64,000 bases of DNA. Source: Aphrophora alni (Eukaryota > Arthropoda > Insecta > Hemiptera > Aphrophoridae). Shown in pieces: positions 45,087-57,589 of this stretch (the first letter of the stretch is position 1; each line of letters starts with the position of its first letter). Location: assembly GCA_963513935.1 (NCBI GenBank), contig OY740774.1, positions 89,478,424 to 89,542,423 on the forward strand, given 5' to 3'. A model generated the notes under the pieces. The model was given only the letters and a program-made list of their open reading frames with translations, was not told the origin of the DNA and made no database searches. Position numbers and translations under genes: made by a program.

Positions 45087-46028
45087 CACTTTTCTGGGTA
45101 AATTTAAATATTGTTTAAATAAAATCCAGATAAGGAACTCCCACATACAAATAAGTATGAATAAGTTTTTTTACGGTTTTTAGAAAACCTAATAATGTTA
45201 TCAACGACAGCGAAACACGTGAAGTTAAAAGAGAATAATTCTAATAAAGTATCAAAAAGGTGGCTGATAAACACTTCTAAACTAAGGGAAAACTAAGTTT
45301 CACCAACATCGGTTTATAATAAAATACAAAAATTAACTTTATGGCCGTGATTTTAAATTGTTAAAGATGAAAATTCAAATCAACTAATGTCACTCGCACT
45401 GCAATATATTGGAATATTTAAAACAAAACCTGAGATACTCGTACAACTGAAGTCCCTATAAAATATTTATAATACAAACTAACACGCTTACAAAACCTAC
45501 GTATGAGTATCACAAGTCTTATATATAGCGTGTCTGATATCAGTATAAGGTGATTGCGTGTAAACCTTACATTAATATCAAAGTCAACACCCGCGCTATC
45601 TATCCAATGATTAAGATGTTTTGCTCATATAATTACTTCTATCTGACTTTATTTATTTAATTTGATACACATCTCATTGGAGCTTTGACCCAGAAGTGTG
45701 TCCTGTCATGGCAACAACCAGCTCGTTTTATCATGGATTATGTTGGCTGATATCATAATTCATTTTTTAGAAATTATATATTTGAGATAAAACGTAAACT
45801 GACAAACATACAGCACACCGGATTTATGTATTTAAAAGTGTGTTAATTTAGATCAATTGGAAATTTCCTATATGATAAGCATTTTTAATCTCAAGTACAA
45901 AGTCCTGTTTCACGAAGCATATGCCTTGTACAGTAATTGACAAGTTATTTTACTCTGTTATACAAAAGCCAGTAACTTTATTTTTCTTTAAAGATGACAA
46001 ACCTCGCTGTTTTTACCTTTATTTATGA
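45087..46028. other. noncoding, nothing recognised
   Basis: AT-rich sequence downstream of the LINE copy. No frame, array or inverted structure of note. Confidence 0.5.
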
Positions 46029-46029
46029 A

Positions 46030-46225
46030 AAAATCGAAAAATAGATATCCGTAATCCTTAAAAACTCTAATAGTGTCAGAGTCGGAAGAAAACAAGAGTT
46101 GATCGAGACAAACCTGATACGAAAAATGAAAGAGAGTTATCACAAGATTAGATAAAGGAAGGTGTAAATCCGGTTTGGCAACCTCGGGATTTCTGCATAC
46201 GTACTTACTATACAGAGCTCATGAG
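46030..46225 (-). repeat. dispersed repeat Family A, copy
   Basis: On the minus strand: ctctgtatagtaagtacgta, gaaatcccgaggttgcc, ggatttacaccttccttta, cttgtgataactctctttca, tttgtctcgatcaactcttg, ttttcttcc and gactctgacactattagag. Both main landmarks of the family are present. Confidence 0.8.
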
Positions 46226-48195
46226 GTGTAAAGAAGTTACTTGTCAATATGAAGAGGATGATTAATTTGATTACCAGTTCATTGACAGATTACAGTTTCT
46301 TTATTTAGAGTTGAGTGATTGTCTGAGTGTAAGATGTGATCGTTATCTGATTCTGAGGGTGAAGAATATCCTCGTCTAAGAAGACTGTATCAACGATGAA
46401 CGTTTGAAATATTTGTTAGCGAATTCACAAATGAGAAAAGTGCAGCACCATTTACGGTAAGATCCAAATCTGGATGTGTTAAATCCGACGAAGAGGTCGC
46501 TATTCTTTAATTAATATGTCGGACATATGGAACACTACGAATTTGACACTTTACAGTTATGTTTCATAGATATGTAAAAAAAGTACCATCGAGTTTTGTT
46601 TTTATTACCTCTTCGTGGAACATCCTGTATAACTGAGAAGTAACAGAAAAAAAATCACATTTTGAAACTTTGGTTATGAATTTTTAATGAATTAGTATTG
46701 GGTTTTTTGATTATTTATAACTACAAAGAAATATCTAATCAGACACCTATAAAAAGGTGTTTACATGTCTCTTGTGAAATAGACCCAAAATGTTTGGACA
46801 CTTTTTCACGTTGAAATAAAATTGCATGTAAAGAGTTGAAGCTTTATCAATCACAAGATATTCAGATATTTCGTAAAATCGGTTGTCGTTTAATCGCATT
46901 AGTAATTTAATTAATCCATGGAGACAGTTGGCGTAAAATCCTATTTATTTCCATTCCCTGGGAAACGGCTGCACCCAGCAGATTGTATTGTGAACATGCA
47001 GTTTACTGTGTGAGGGAATGTGTTATCTATGTTATTAAATACCTCCATTGACCTAGAGTACAATAGAACAAAATCAATCTGGTATTTTAGAAATGTGTGA
47101 AAAAAAAACTGTACGTTCAGGGAAAAGCTTGATGAATATTCCTGGTATAAAGACACGCTGTAATACCGTTAAGTCAAAATATATGAATAGTGCACAACTA
47201 GACAATAATCGTAGTGGAGGGGCGGCCCGAAATCTTTGTTATCTATTTATTGCACAGTTCTTCCGGATACAATAAAATAAAAAATAAAATACTCCATAAT
47301 AGAATACAAGCAACAACAAAATTAATAAATTATTTTACTCAAAACATAAGTAACATTAAAACTTTAACTTTTTTTTTATTTCCGGAAATAATTAGTGTTC
47401 AAACGTTCCGGTAAAATGTTCAAATGAATTTTCTATAATAAAAGAATGAATTAGTTAAAAATAAGAAACAAAACCGATGGAAACTTAACCTCGGTCAGCA
47501 ATAACAGCAGAAATTTTAGTATTTAAATTGATAATGTATTGATCAAATGTATGGTTACATTTTTGACGGTTTTATTTTATTAATAGTTCTAATTTAGGTT
47601 TTATAATAACCTATCGTGGATCGTTTTGTCATATCTACGCAGAATTACAGTAGTCTGCAATCTAGTACAATATATTAAACACCCTTATTAAAAAAATAAA
47701 AAACAACAATATAAGTATTACGTCCATTTTTGTCAGCGTATCAGCTCGTTCCTGAATTTAATTTTATATATAGTCTTCAAATAACGGAAACAAGCTTAAA
47801 ACTCCATACCAGTACGTTCTGGATCACCCTGTATACTTATTAAATTACAAAATGTTGTACGATTCACAAAATCGGCAAAACGGTTACTTAACCGCCATTT
47901 CCTTTCCGTGTTACAAAGCAATATCTCTGCCGCTGTCACGGGTGCTCAATACTGACCTTAACGTTCCTTTCACGCAAGCCTTTATCAGTTTAATAGCACA
48001 GTAGACTATAAGGGGAAACTTGGATTCAATTTCATTCAGTTTATTTATAAATAAAGTTAATTTTAAATACTTTTAATCTGTTTTGGAAAGGTAAAAACAT
48101 GTGTTTGATAATCCTTTCAATGTTAAATTATTTATATGTATACTTGGTTGTAACCCCCTCGGATGGATATTTCAAAAATCTCCCTATTAATGAAA
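46226..48195. other. noncoding; weak cgacgaagaggt inverted pair at 46488-46617
   Basis: cgacgaagaggt near 46488 and acctcttcgtgg near 46606 could be short terminal inverted repeats of a ~130 bp element, and acatcctgtata follows at 46620. This is too short to call. The short frames at 46941-47414 overlap on both strands and lack support. Confidence 0.4.
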
Positions 48196-48198
48196 TAC

Positions 48199-48365
<167 letters not shown>

Positions 48366-48626
48366 TATCGCTGCACTGGTTTTCGGACGACTTGGTTGGC
48401 TAAGTTTTGGTCAGTTTTTTAGTCTCCGTAAGTGGTTTCCAATATATCTCCACCGATAATACGGAGAACGGAAATTTCGATTCATTTAAAAAAAAGTTTT
48501 ATGACAAGATATATTTTACCAGTGACAAAGGTGTTACACGGTTTTAAATATTTATCACAACCAATGAAATAGGTGCAGTAACTACCGAGTTACCCCATTT
48601 CCGTATTATTGACATAAATAATTCCA

Positions 48627-48835
48627 CATTATTTGTATTTATATAAACTAGAACACTACATTTCAAGACTATGGATCAACTTATTTCATCAAGTGATAAA
48701 TATAAAACGTGAGAAAAAATAAGTAAAAACTAAAAACAACAAATTATGGAAGCAAAAATAAAACTAACATCTTAAGAGACGCACCCAATAGCTAAAGCTG
48801 GACTTGAGTACTTAAAATAATTAGGAATAGGTTTA
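48627..48835 (+). repeat. dispersed repeat Family B, copy
   Basis: tatttatataaactagaaca, tttcatcaagtgataaatat, aaaacgtgagaaaaaa, aaaataaaactaacatctta and agctaaagctggacttgagt follow the family order. It is paired with an inverse copy 150 bp downstream. Confidence 0.75.
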
Positions 48836-48984
48836 AACTTGTTTAGATAAAAACTACAAGTCACTAAACTACACAATACAAAGAATGCAATTTGTATCTT
48901 CTCTGTAAATTTTACTTTGACATTCCTTGTGTTGTGCAATTCTGTGATTTGTGGTTTTCCTTGTTGACGTTTGTATGTGTAATC

Positions 48985-49225
48985 GTAGTTATTTTTACTA
49001 CTCAGACCTGACTATAGCTCTCTCCTTCCTTCCTTAGATTAGTTGTTAATTTTAGTTTCCAACATGGCTACTAAAGCGTGTTGATTATTTTCACTTTTCT
49101 CATGTAGTTATCACATGGTAAGGAAATGTTTATATTCTCGATTTCATATATAACGTCGTGTTTTAGTTTTTATACACAAATGATGGGAATAGTTCCATCA
49201 AACTATGTCAATAATTTTCTATATT
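48985..49225 (-). repeat. dispersed repeat Family B, copy
   Basis: ttactactcagacctgacta, tagctctctccttccttcct, ttttagtttccaacatggct, tagttatcacatggtaagga, aacgtcgtgttttagttttt and atacacaaatgatgggaata match the reverse of the family. Together with the preceding copy it forms a tail-to-tail inverted pair. Confidence 0.8.
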
Positions 49226-49890
49226 ATGTAAAGGATAAGTGAAAGACAAAAGTGCGGAAAAACCATTTGTAATAGATGGAGAAAAAATGAAATGAATCAT
49301 TTTAAAATAATTGATAGCTTAATATAATATGTTAATTACCATATGATTTTTCGGATCAGTTTACATAAATCAGTCTCTTAAAGTTACGTTTACATTATGG
49401 AGTAGAACATCTTAGCTTTATTACTGACAAATTTGCTTTCTTAATAAATAAGCGCAATTGATAATTTAAAAAATTAAAACATATATTCATCTTTATGAAA
49501 TTTTGTGTTTAATATTCTCTAATAAATATTTAACCAGCAATCAAAATTTCTAAGATAACTATTGGACCATTAAAAAGAATAATTTGTAAAAATAATAAAT
49601 CTACAGAGCTACAAGAATATAATATAAGACGGTTGAACGTCCTTCCAATGACTTATTGATAAATTGAAATACTCCACCAAAGATACATTCCAATAAAGGA
49701 ACTGTAATTGGTCTATTTCTGTTTTGTGTGTTCTGTAACCATGCATTTTCCAGAAGTATCTGGATAGAAATAGATCTGATAATGACTAAAGTGTTGCATG
49801 AAACCTATAATCTGGAAGTGTATCAGCAACCAACAACACAACGCAACAACTACTACAATCTATACACGTACTCCAGGACAGACAGTAGAT
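49226..49890. other. noncoding, nothing recognised
   Basis: AT-rich sequence. The 78-codon frame at 49728-49964 runs into the ~190 bp dispersed repeat and has no domain-like features. Confidence 0.45.
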
Positions 49891-49892
49891 GG

Positions 49893-50095
49893 GATATGAA
49901 ATCAATTACGTCCAGGATACGTAATTACCTACAAAGCTCAGATCCTTTGATCCTGAATGAATAATTGATTTATACAAATGCCTCCATTAGACTTCTATCA
50001 TATTGCAGTAGGATGAATATTTTATTAGTAAACTACCAGATATTGTTGTGTGGGTAAAAGTAATTTATTTTGTCTAGTTTTGTTATATTTATGCT
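49893..50095 (+). repeat. ~190 bp dispersed repeat, copy 2 of 2
   Basis: This is the partner of 38648-38845. It shares agatcctttgatcctgaat, aataattgatttatacaaat, gcctccatta-acttct, gatgaatattttattagt and tattgttgtg. It carries a small insertion relative to copy 1 near its start (gtccaggatac). Confidence 0.8.
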
Positions 50096-50725
50096 AGTAT
50101 TGATGAAATCTTAATAGGCAAAGGATATAGCAATGGAAATGCCAGTATATTAAATTCTCGGCTTTCAAAATTTATACAAGACATTTAGAATGTAAATTGA
50201 AAAAAGAAACTTTTTATTTAAAAAATAAATATAGTCCTCCCTCAGAAAATAAACACGCTAAGATATTGCATATCATTCTCTCTCATCTAACCTCAAAAAC
50301 AAACAAAAACGAATTAAAATATATTTATACATTTTGTATTTGATATAAACGCTCCATTAGGGAATACTATCGTATTCGATCAAAGTTTTGTTGACAGATA
50401 GATACAATTTCAAAAAGAACATTTTTGGAGTAGGGAGATCTCAAAACTAAGATATACATAATTTTCTAATTACTACGTATGTGTGGTAAAGTAAAAAGGG
50501 GAAAGTCCTGACGTCCGGAAATATAGTCTCCTAAAACCTAATTTATTTTCCATAATGTTTTCCCTTACCTATTTGTTCACCTCAAAGAAAGTTTACGTAT
50601 TTAAGCCACCAAACATTGTTTAATAAATATTCACATAACCTCAACTTAAGTACAAACATGTAATAACTTATAAATATTTTGAAGAAAAATTGTGTAAACC
50701 AATAATTTATGAAACACTTAAATAT
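50096..50725. other. noncoding, nothing recognised
   Basis: AT-rich sequence with no supportable frame or repeat. Confidence 0.5.
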
Positions 50726-50728
50726 GAC

Positions 50729-50812
50729 TACGTTTCAATGACGTCATCATCTTTTGGTGTTAACGATACATAATGTAGTATAATGGGTGATGATGTCATA
50801 GTTATTGAAATG
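50729..50812. other. inverted pair with hammerhead-like words
   Basis: acgtttcaatgacgtcatca on the left is mirrored by tgatgatgtcatagttattg then aaatgt on the right, separated by about 35 bp. On each strand the order TGATGA, a short TGACGTCA-type stem, then GAAA(C/T)G resembles the CUGANGA-stem II-GAAA core of hammerhead ribozymes and the element end at 19.4 kb. Stem I and III partners are not evident. Confidence 0.35.
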
Positions 50813-51059
50813 TCCTTTTGTTGGTGACTACTTCAGTGTTTCACTACATTTTATTTCTGATCTGTTTGTCTTTTGTAAGAAACAAGTGGTAAAATTCTTA
50901 AATTAAATAAACAGTATTGTTTATTAATGTTGATAAAAATCAGAGTTTTAATGATTTATTTGCGTTGCTGAAGAAATATTTATTATTTTTAATTTATATT
51001 GGGAAATCAGTAGTTGTGTGTTGAAACAGTCCTTTCAATGAGGTTATATTATCCTCAGT

Positions 51060-51240
51060 GGTTGACAATTCTGAAAGACCTGGCTGGATGTACATTTTTC
51101 ATATAGTTTTGGGTTAGATACCTTTATTTCTTCTGTTTTATTAGGTTTCTATTGACCAACTCTTGTTATTATTCGACCATGACGTTATTACAGTAATTGA
51201 GAGCTATGGGTATTTATTTTAATTTGCTTTCTTCCTCGAA
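51060..51240 (+). repeat. dispersed repeat Family A, degraded copy
   Basis: agacctggctggatgtacat, tttttcatatagttttgggt, tagatacctttatttcttct, ttctattgaccaactcttgt, tcgaccatgacgttatta and cagtaattgagag keep the family order, without the atacggg end. Confidence 0.75.
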
Positions 51241-52110
51241 TCAAATAGAGAGAAGGTAAAATAGGTCACGTAACAGATGTTAACTTGAAACCAGTGTTTA
51301 AAAAAACATAAATAAATTTCACGAAAATACTTTATTTTATTACGACAAACAAATACATACAAACTTTCATCAGTGCCTTTTAAAGATATATTAAGTTTAA
51401 AAAAAATCGGATAAGTAACAAAATTCCAAATTGAAAGTGTATTTTATATTTTGGGATGTAAAAACTACGTACAATCTAAGGTAAACTCTTAATTCAGCAT
51501 TTAAAAGTATATAACGACTATTAGTTTCATAAAATTTAAGTTTGGAGCTCATCTTCTACTTCTTACTATGAAGTTTGAACACCCAATTACAACACATTGT
51601 CTTTCTAACTGTTTTATACCCCCTCCTTCCCCCACTAACTTATTACTAGAATTAAGCATTTACACTTTATTAAACAATGCCTATTTTTAATTAGACAAAC
51701 TACTTGTTTATATTTTACACGTCTAACTCAATACGAGTTGTGATTGCAATGTTGTGATGTCAATAGCAATCAAGCAGTCATTCAGTCAACGCTGTTAAAT
51801 CTAGAGAGTTCTCTTCTTCACATAATGTACATACTATACGGTAAGTTAAGGGATGGATACAAAATCGATATAGAGTTTTTCTAGACATCACCCTTTGTGA
51901 AGTCCCCTGTGATAAAAACAGTCGTCTGTTGTTATACAGATAGTCTACTGATTTCAATACAATTTTGTATATGCATGTGTTTTAACCATATCTTGGGATT
52001 TTGTGATAACTCAAAATGTGAGAATGGCTACCTAAGAAAAGAACTACAACAGCTTCAACGATTTTGAACAAATGAAGTCTCTGACAATAAAGTATTGGTC
52101 GCCATCTCTG
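51241..52110. other. noncoding, nothing recognised
   Basis: AT-rich sequence leading into the ~130 bp array. Confidence 0.5.
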
Positions 52111-52119
52111 AAAATTACC

Positions 52120-53490
52120 TGCTTTATCGATAAAACAAAACAAAAAACCTGCTCAAAACGAACCATTTATGAAGATTTGTTAACGCGCAATGAGAAAATT
52201 AATTTCAATTTTGCGGTTAGGTTTTTAAAAATTGTATTTTTAAATAAAATCCTTTGGATATCAATGAACTATTTGAACCTACTCAAATCGAACTATTTAG
52301 TAAAATTTGGGGACGATAGCAGGAGTAATATTATTTTAATTTTGCGGTTGGTTTTTAAAAACGTTATTTTTAAATAAAATCTCTTGGACAAATATGGACG
52401 GATAATTTGAACCTGCTCAATACAAACTATTTAGGAAGATTTGGGGATGGGTGAGTGGAAAAGATAATGCTTTTAATTTTTATTTTACAATAATTTTTTT
52501 AACATAAATTAATTGGTATTTTGTATCTGCTGGAAACGAGCAATTTTGCGAAATTTGGGGATTTGTAAGTGAGATAATAAATTCTATAACTTTTTTATTG
52601 TTGATTCCCATTGGACATCAATAAATGGTTACCTTGAAACTGTTCAAAAAGTACAATTCTGGGAGTTTTGAACGTAAATAAATGAAAAAGTTTATTATTT
52701 AATATTTTTGGTTAAGTTTTTGACGGTGTTCTTTTTTGTAATAATTATTCTCTTTGGACATGAATAGATGGATGTTTTGAACTTGTTCAAAAATTACAAT
52801 TTTGTTCGTTTTTAACATAAATGAGGAAGTATTCTTTTAATTCTGAGGTTAAGTTTTTCACTATTTTGTTTTTTATAATAATTCCCTTTGGACATCAACA
52901 GATGGATATTTTGGACCTGCTCAACAACCAATTAAGAACAATTTTGGGAGATTTGAACATGGTGAGTGAACAGTTTAATTCATTATTTTTTGTACCTGTT
53001 TTGTTTTCTATGATAATTCCAATTGGATATCATTGGATGGATATTTTGAACCCGTTAAAAAAGAACAGTTTTGGGAGTTTTGAACATCAGTGAGTGAAAA
53101 GTTGTATTCTTTTTTTTTGTAACTGTTTTGTTTGTTATAATAATTCACTTTAGACATAAATGGATGGATATTTCGAACCTGCTCAAAAGTATCAATTTTT
53201 GAAGATTTGGGGGTAAGAGAGTGAGTAAGTTTATTATTTTAATTTTTTGTTTAGGTTTAATAGGTTTTGTTTTATAATAATATTTCTCTTTGGACATTAA
53301 TAGATGAACATTTTTAACCAGCTCAAAAACAAATAATTAAGGAGATTTGGAGATGTGTGAGGGAAAACTATTATTGTTTAATTTGTGGTTAGGTTTTTAA
53401 CAATTTTTTTAAAAAATAATCCTCTTTGGACACCTATAAATGGATATTTTGAACCTGCTCAAAACGAACTTTCTAGGGAGATTTTGAACA
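52120..53490 (+). repeat. tandem repeat, ~130 bp unit, about ten diverged copies
   Basis: A ggacatcaatagatggatat-like word, followed by tttgaacctgctcaaaa and a ttgggagatttg word, recurs near 52256, 52387, 52502, 52612, 52758, 52889, 53025, 53152, 53289 and 53419. Spacing is 110-146 bp. Each unit also has a tta-ttttaatttt, ggttaggtttttaa block. The frames at 52072-52377 and 52821-53093 come from this array. Diversity between units marks it as old. Confidence 0.9.
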
Positions 53491-54425
53491 TTCCTACAAA
53501 ACCGTTCAAAATTTGTTTAAATTTAAAAACTATTTTCACATAACAAATTTTCTTTCAACGGTTTTAAAACCGATCCTTCAAAAAACTTACTAAAATCCTA
53601 CTTTAATTGTGACAACTAAAGCGTACTCTATTACTTATTTACCATCAGTCTATTAAAATAAAATATAAATTTGTTATTAGAGCAAAATTATTTGAACGTA
53701 TAGGATCTGTGAATATTTCATGGTGTTGGGTGTCGTGTGTACAAGAGGTAAATGATTTTGTATTGGAAATAAATAAACTAGTTGCGTTGGGAATATCGCA
53801 GGACACTGTTGCCAAGTTGCTAAGCGGATTAACAGTTAACAGGCTGTTAAAATAAATCCTCTATTAATCCGCTTTTGTAATGTACCTTGTTTCGATCTCA
53901 TTAGCTCTTTAATACAGTTTCTATTTAAAAATAAATTCAAATGTTTCCATTTAAATAAATTGCCTTTTAATTGACAACATTGAAACATCGGTGAGTAACA
54001 CTCATTTCAAAAGTCTTGAAATCTGTCAAACTATATGTTTTGGCAGTTAAATGAGCGCCAATGTAAATATAAAGTGATGTAATAGGCGGGAAACGCAAAA
54101 TTAAAGTATTTGAAATGGTTGTTCATGAATATTTACGCTATTATTTATTTGTATGAAACTAATATTATAAATTGTTTACTTTAAGATATTTATGTACTGT
54201 ATAACCAGCAGAGAAAACAGCCAATCGGTTACGTTGATTAAAACATTTTTCTAATTGGGATAACTAAAAACAATAATAACAATTGTATTGTCACGTGAAT
54301 TGTTCAGCAGTGGAGGGTAACAGCTCACAAGGGTAATTTTGGTAAAATGTTTCATTAAAATCCGTTCATTAGATTTCGTGATATTAAAAGACAAATAATA
54401 ACAAAACACACTAAGACTGAGCTAT
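53491..54425. other. noncoding, nothing recognised
   Basis: AT-rich sequence with no supportable frame. A short gctaagcggattaacagtta / taatccgc inverted word lies at about 53818-53872. Confidence 0.45.
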
Positions 54426-54429
54426 TTCA

Positions 54430-54622
54430 ATGTTTTTTTTTTCTTTCATGCTCTAAGTTTTTACTTGATAACGAGAGTTGATTTAACTCTTGAAAAATTG
54501 TGTATTAGCTTATATAATACACACGAAATATCTCAAATGTCCGATTAAACTATATTAATAATATGAACAATCCATTACTGTCAAATAACTTTAAAACCAA
54601 AAAAAAAAAAAAAAAAAAAAAA
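54430..54622 (-). repeat. dispersed repeat Family B copy bordered by an A-run
   Basis: acttgataacgagagttgat, ttaactcttgaaaaattgtg, tattagc, aatgtccgattaaactatat and taatatgaacaatccattac match the end half of the 22.3 kb copy. An A-run of about 24 (54598-54622) follows ctttaaaacc directly, so this side may be the tailed end of the element, or the run may belong to another insertion. Confidence 0.75.
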
Positions 54623-54949
54623 CAGTAAAACCTCCATTTTGCAATATTATAATTGTTTTGAAAGATGTGATTCGGGGATTTCCTGCACTATGGAATAAAG
54701 CTTCATGCTTGTCTTAACTTTAAGAAAAAGTGGAGGATTCAATCTATGGGTAGAGTACTTTAAAATATAAATTTTACTCCATTATTCCATTCCAATTAGT
54801 GAAACGTTTCTTATGAGGAATTGTTAACAAATGAAAAGTTTGTATTATGTATTCCAATTTGTTAACTATTTTGGACTGTTTATCAAAGAAATAAATAAAT
54901 TCTAAGTTTTATTGTTTTATGTCGCTGTTGAGAAACATTAACCTGTGGC

Positions 54950-55380
54950 TGACGAACAGATATGTTCGTGGAAGGTGGAACATCGTACATAGAGAAGGGG
55001 AATCCGGTACTCCCAATAGTGTGAGATTCTTACTCCCTAAAGGGGATGACGAGGGAGAGGTTTTTCGCCTGTAAATAATAAAATACCACCCCCTTCAAAA
55101 ACCGTATCTCGTAGGTAGGACAAGGATTCATGAAAGGTATTTCATGTGCCGAGCTAAGGAGCACAATTATACATGGTTCTGTCGAGAAGATTATTGAAGA
55201 GTGCGCCGAGAGAAGTGCGGGAATAAAAGGTCGGGTCGGGGGAAAAAGGTCCGGTCAGGAATAACCTCACTATAGATAGCATGGACCAAGAAGGAGGTGA
55301 AGGTGAAGGTTGGGAACTTAGAAATAACATTGTTAGTGAGATTACTATGTATTGCGCTACATGAAATATTTTCTTCTATT
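54950..55380 (+). other. GC-richer block with two open frames, unknown
   Basis: The block stands out by GC and CpG content. A frame from an ATG at 55130 to TAA 55262-55264 gives 44 residues including CAELRSTIIHGSVEKIIEEC and a Gly/Arg/Lys-rich tail. A second frame continues from about 55257 (RNNLTIDSMDQEGGEGEGWE) past the first stop. A one-base shift could have split a longer frame. Near 55056, ggtttttcgcctgtaaataa resembles the Family A end. It may be a mobile-element fossil or an exon; no family is recognised. Confidence 0.25.
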
Positions 55381-57589
55381 CCATAATGAAATCAGCTAAT
55401 TTTATGTTTTTTAGACGGCTTTATTATTTTTCTGCCCAAATTTAGAGTCGACAATATATTAGATACATTTCCTTAGGAATCCTATAACTTATTATTTACA
55501 TGGCTTTTCAAAATTGTATTCTAAGTTTAACATTATAAATTTCTCAACAAATACATATAAAACGTAAAAAAATATTTACAGTAAAAATGATAAGGGTATA
55601 AATAAATACATCCTATAAGAAACACTTTCTGAAAAACTCCAAAATAAAATGAAAGATTCGTTTTTCGCTGATGTTTGTTCTTATTAAGCCTTACAACAAA
55701 TATACGACACTGGAAACAACCGCCTGGTGTTTCTTCTTTTATTTATTTCACTCAAAAAGAATACTTTCATAATAACTCAATTTCAGTTATTCCGATTTCC
55801 TTTCGTATGTCAAATAACCTTCATATCAATATCACTACAAATAATCGATAAGCTCACATGATCCTCTTTTCGATACAAAACGTCAATAATTAATTATACG
55901 GTCATTACACGAGTATATACAATAGAATATATGATTTGAGTGAAATACAATAGAGCCTTGGTATTATCCAATTAGGCTTAAATTTCATAATATCCCAGGA
56001 TATCTATTTATGTAACATGAAATTGATGCACACTTTTTTTACGGGGAGATTTAAATGTTCAAAATACTAAAATGATTCAACACTGGTTTTCATTTCATTT
56101 ATGATTACAAAATGAAACAATTTGTGTGATGTAGTGTTTGTTTTATTTGAAATATTCTACCATTTTGGGGAAAGTGGTTTTGATAAATTGTTGACGTTAT
56201 TATATTATTAGCCCTAGAACTAAAACACAACTTCTTCAAACACAATATTAAGACTATCAGCACTGAAATACTCAAACTTGTTAAACTACTTAAAGTTATG
56301 ATCATTTTATTTCTCATATTAAACTCATAAAAAATAATAATAAATGCAATTATTATATTTGAATGTAACCAATGATTTTAATACGATATATTATATTTTC
56401 AACTATTATAAAGACACTATTACACTTTTATTTTGAAACTTTCCAAGAAAGTAATAATTTTTTAATAACCTTATATAAAATTTAAAAATAAAAAAATGTA
56501 GTTTCCTTTTCTAAAGATTCGTTTTACATACCTATGGAAATTGTTTTTGATAGGAATGTTGGTTTTTATACAACCGATTATTTCCATTTTACCATGTTTC
56601 TTTTCTTCTATTCATTCTAAATTTATCGTACTGTTTCCAAACTCTTTAGCAATGTTTATATAAATACCGTTCTCTGTTCTAATTTTAAAGCAAGTCCCTT
56701 GTTGAGATCATTTGTTTCAGCACACTTAAAACATTTTAACATTTCAAATCACAATACTAAAACAAACATGGAACAAAAAACTTTTTACCTAAAACATAAA
56801 TAGATAAATTATATTGTACTGCGTAGCCTATATTTCTTTACAGATAGATAACAACTGCCTTTACTTTAAAACCTTTACTCACTGATACTTTAAAACGTTA
56901 TATTTACTTCTTTATATTCTTTTATTATACAGCAGATGATTGAATTTGCCTTTTAAAAACAGCTGATTGAAATGGTTTCTTATAAGACAGCTGATTGAAC
57001 TGGATAGAAATGTCAAACAAAACCAAACCTTACTACTGCTGTCTACAAAATTAAATTTGAATGAAGGAACACTGATTGAACTCAAATTGAATAACTCAAC
57101 GTGAATCGTGGTTTATTTTCAACAATACGGGAATTGGAAGCCAATTTTAATTTTTCTTCTTTTTATGCAGACTTTATTATTTTCTTTTTCAGAAAATAGA
57201 AATTTTCAATTCTTTAGCCCCACGTGTAATAGAATCACGGTATTGTAAGAGTAAAAATACATTTATGCAACTGACATTGAGGTATTGGTTTAGAAAAGTG
57301 GTGTAAATATAACCTCAAAACTAAGTTAATATAACAGCTGATCAGAACAATCACATGGTAATATTAACATTTCATTAATCATTAATATTCTGGCAGAACT
57401 TGTATGTCTTTAGATATTATTGGTTGTATTTTCTACCCGTGTATATATATTTTCTTTGTTCACTTTTGACCTATTTATACAAACCATTCAACATACAGAC
57501 AAACCCATTTCCCCAACCTAACTGAATAGAGATCTTAAATGAGACCACTTATTCGCTGCTATAAGACTATTTAATGATTTGCAAATATG
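55381..57589. other. noncoding; small acagctgattgaa direct repeat at 56958-57003
   Basis: aaacagctgattgaaatgg and agacagctgattgaactgg lie about 28 bp apart. taacagctgatcagaaca at about 57332 is identical to 35405-35422. The rest is AT-rich without supportable frames. Confidence 0.45.

Noticed and set aside
46488..46617. Short cgacgaagaggt/acctcttcgtgg inverted pair as a MITE
   Set aside because: Only about ten pairing bases and no clear target duplication.
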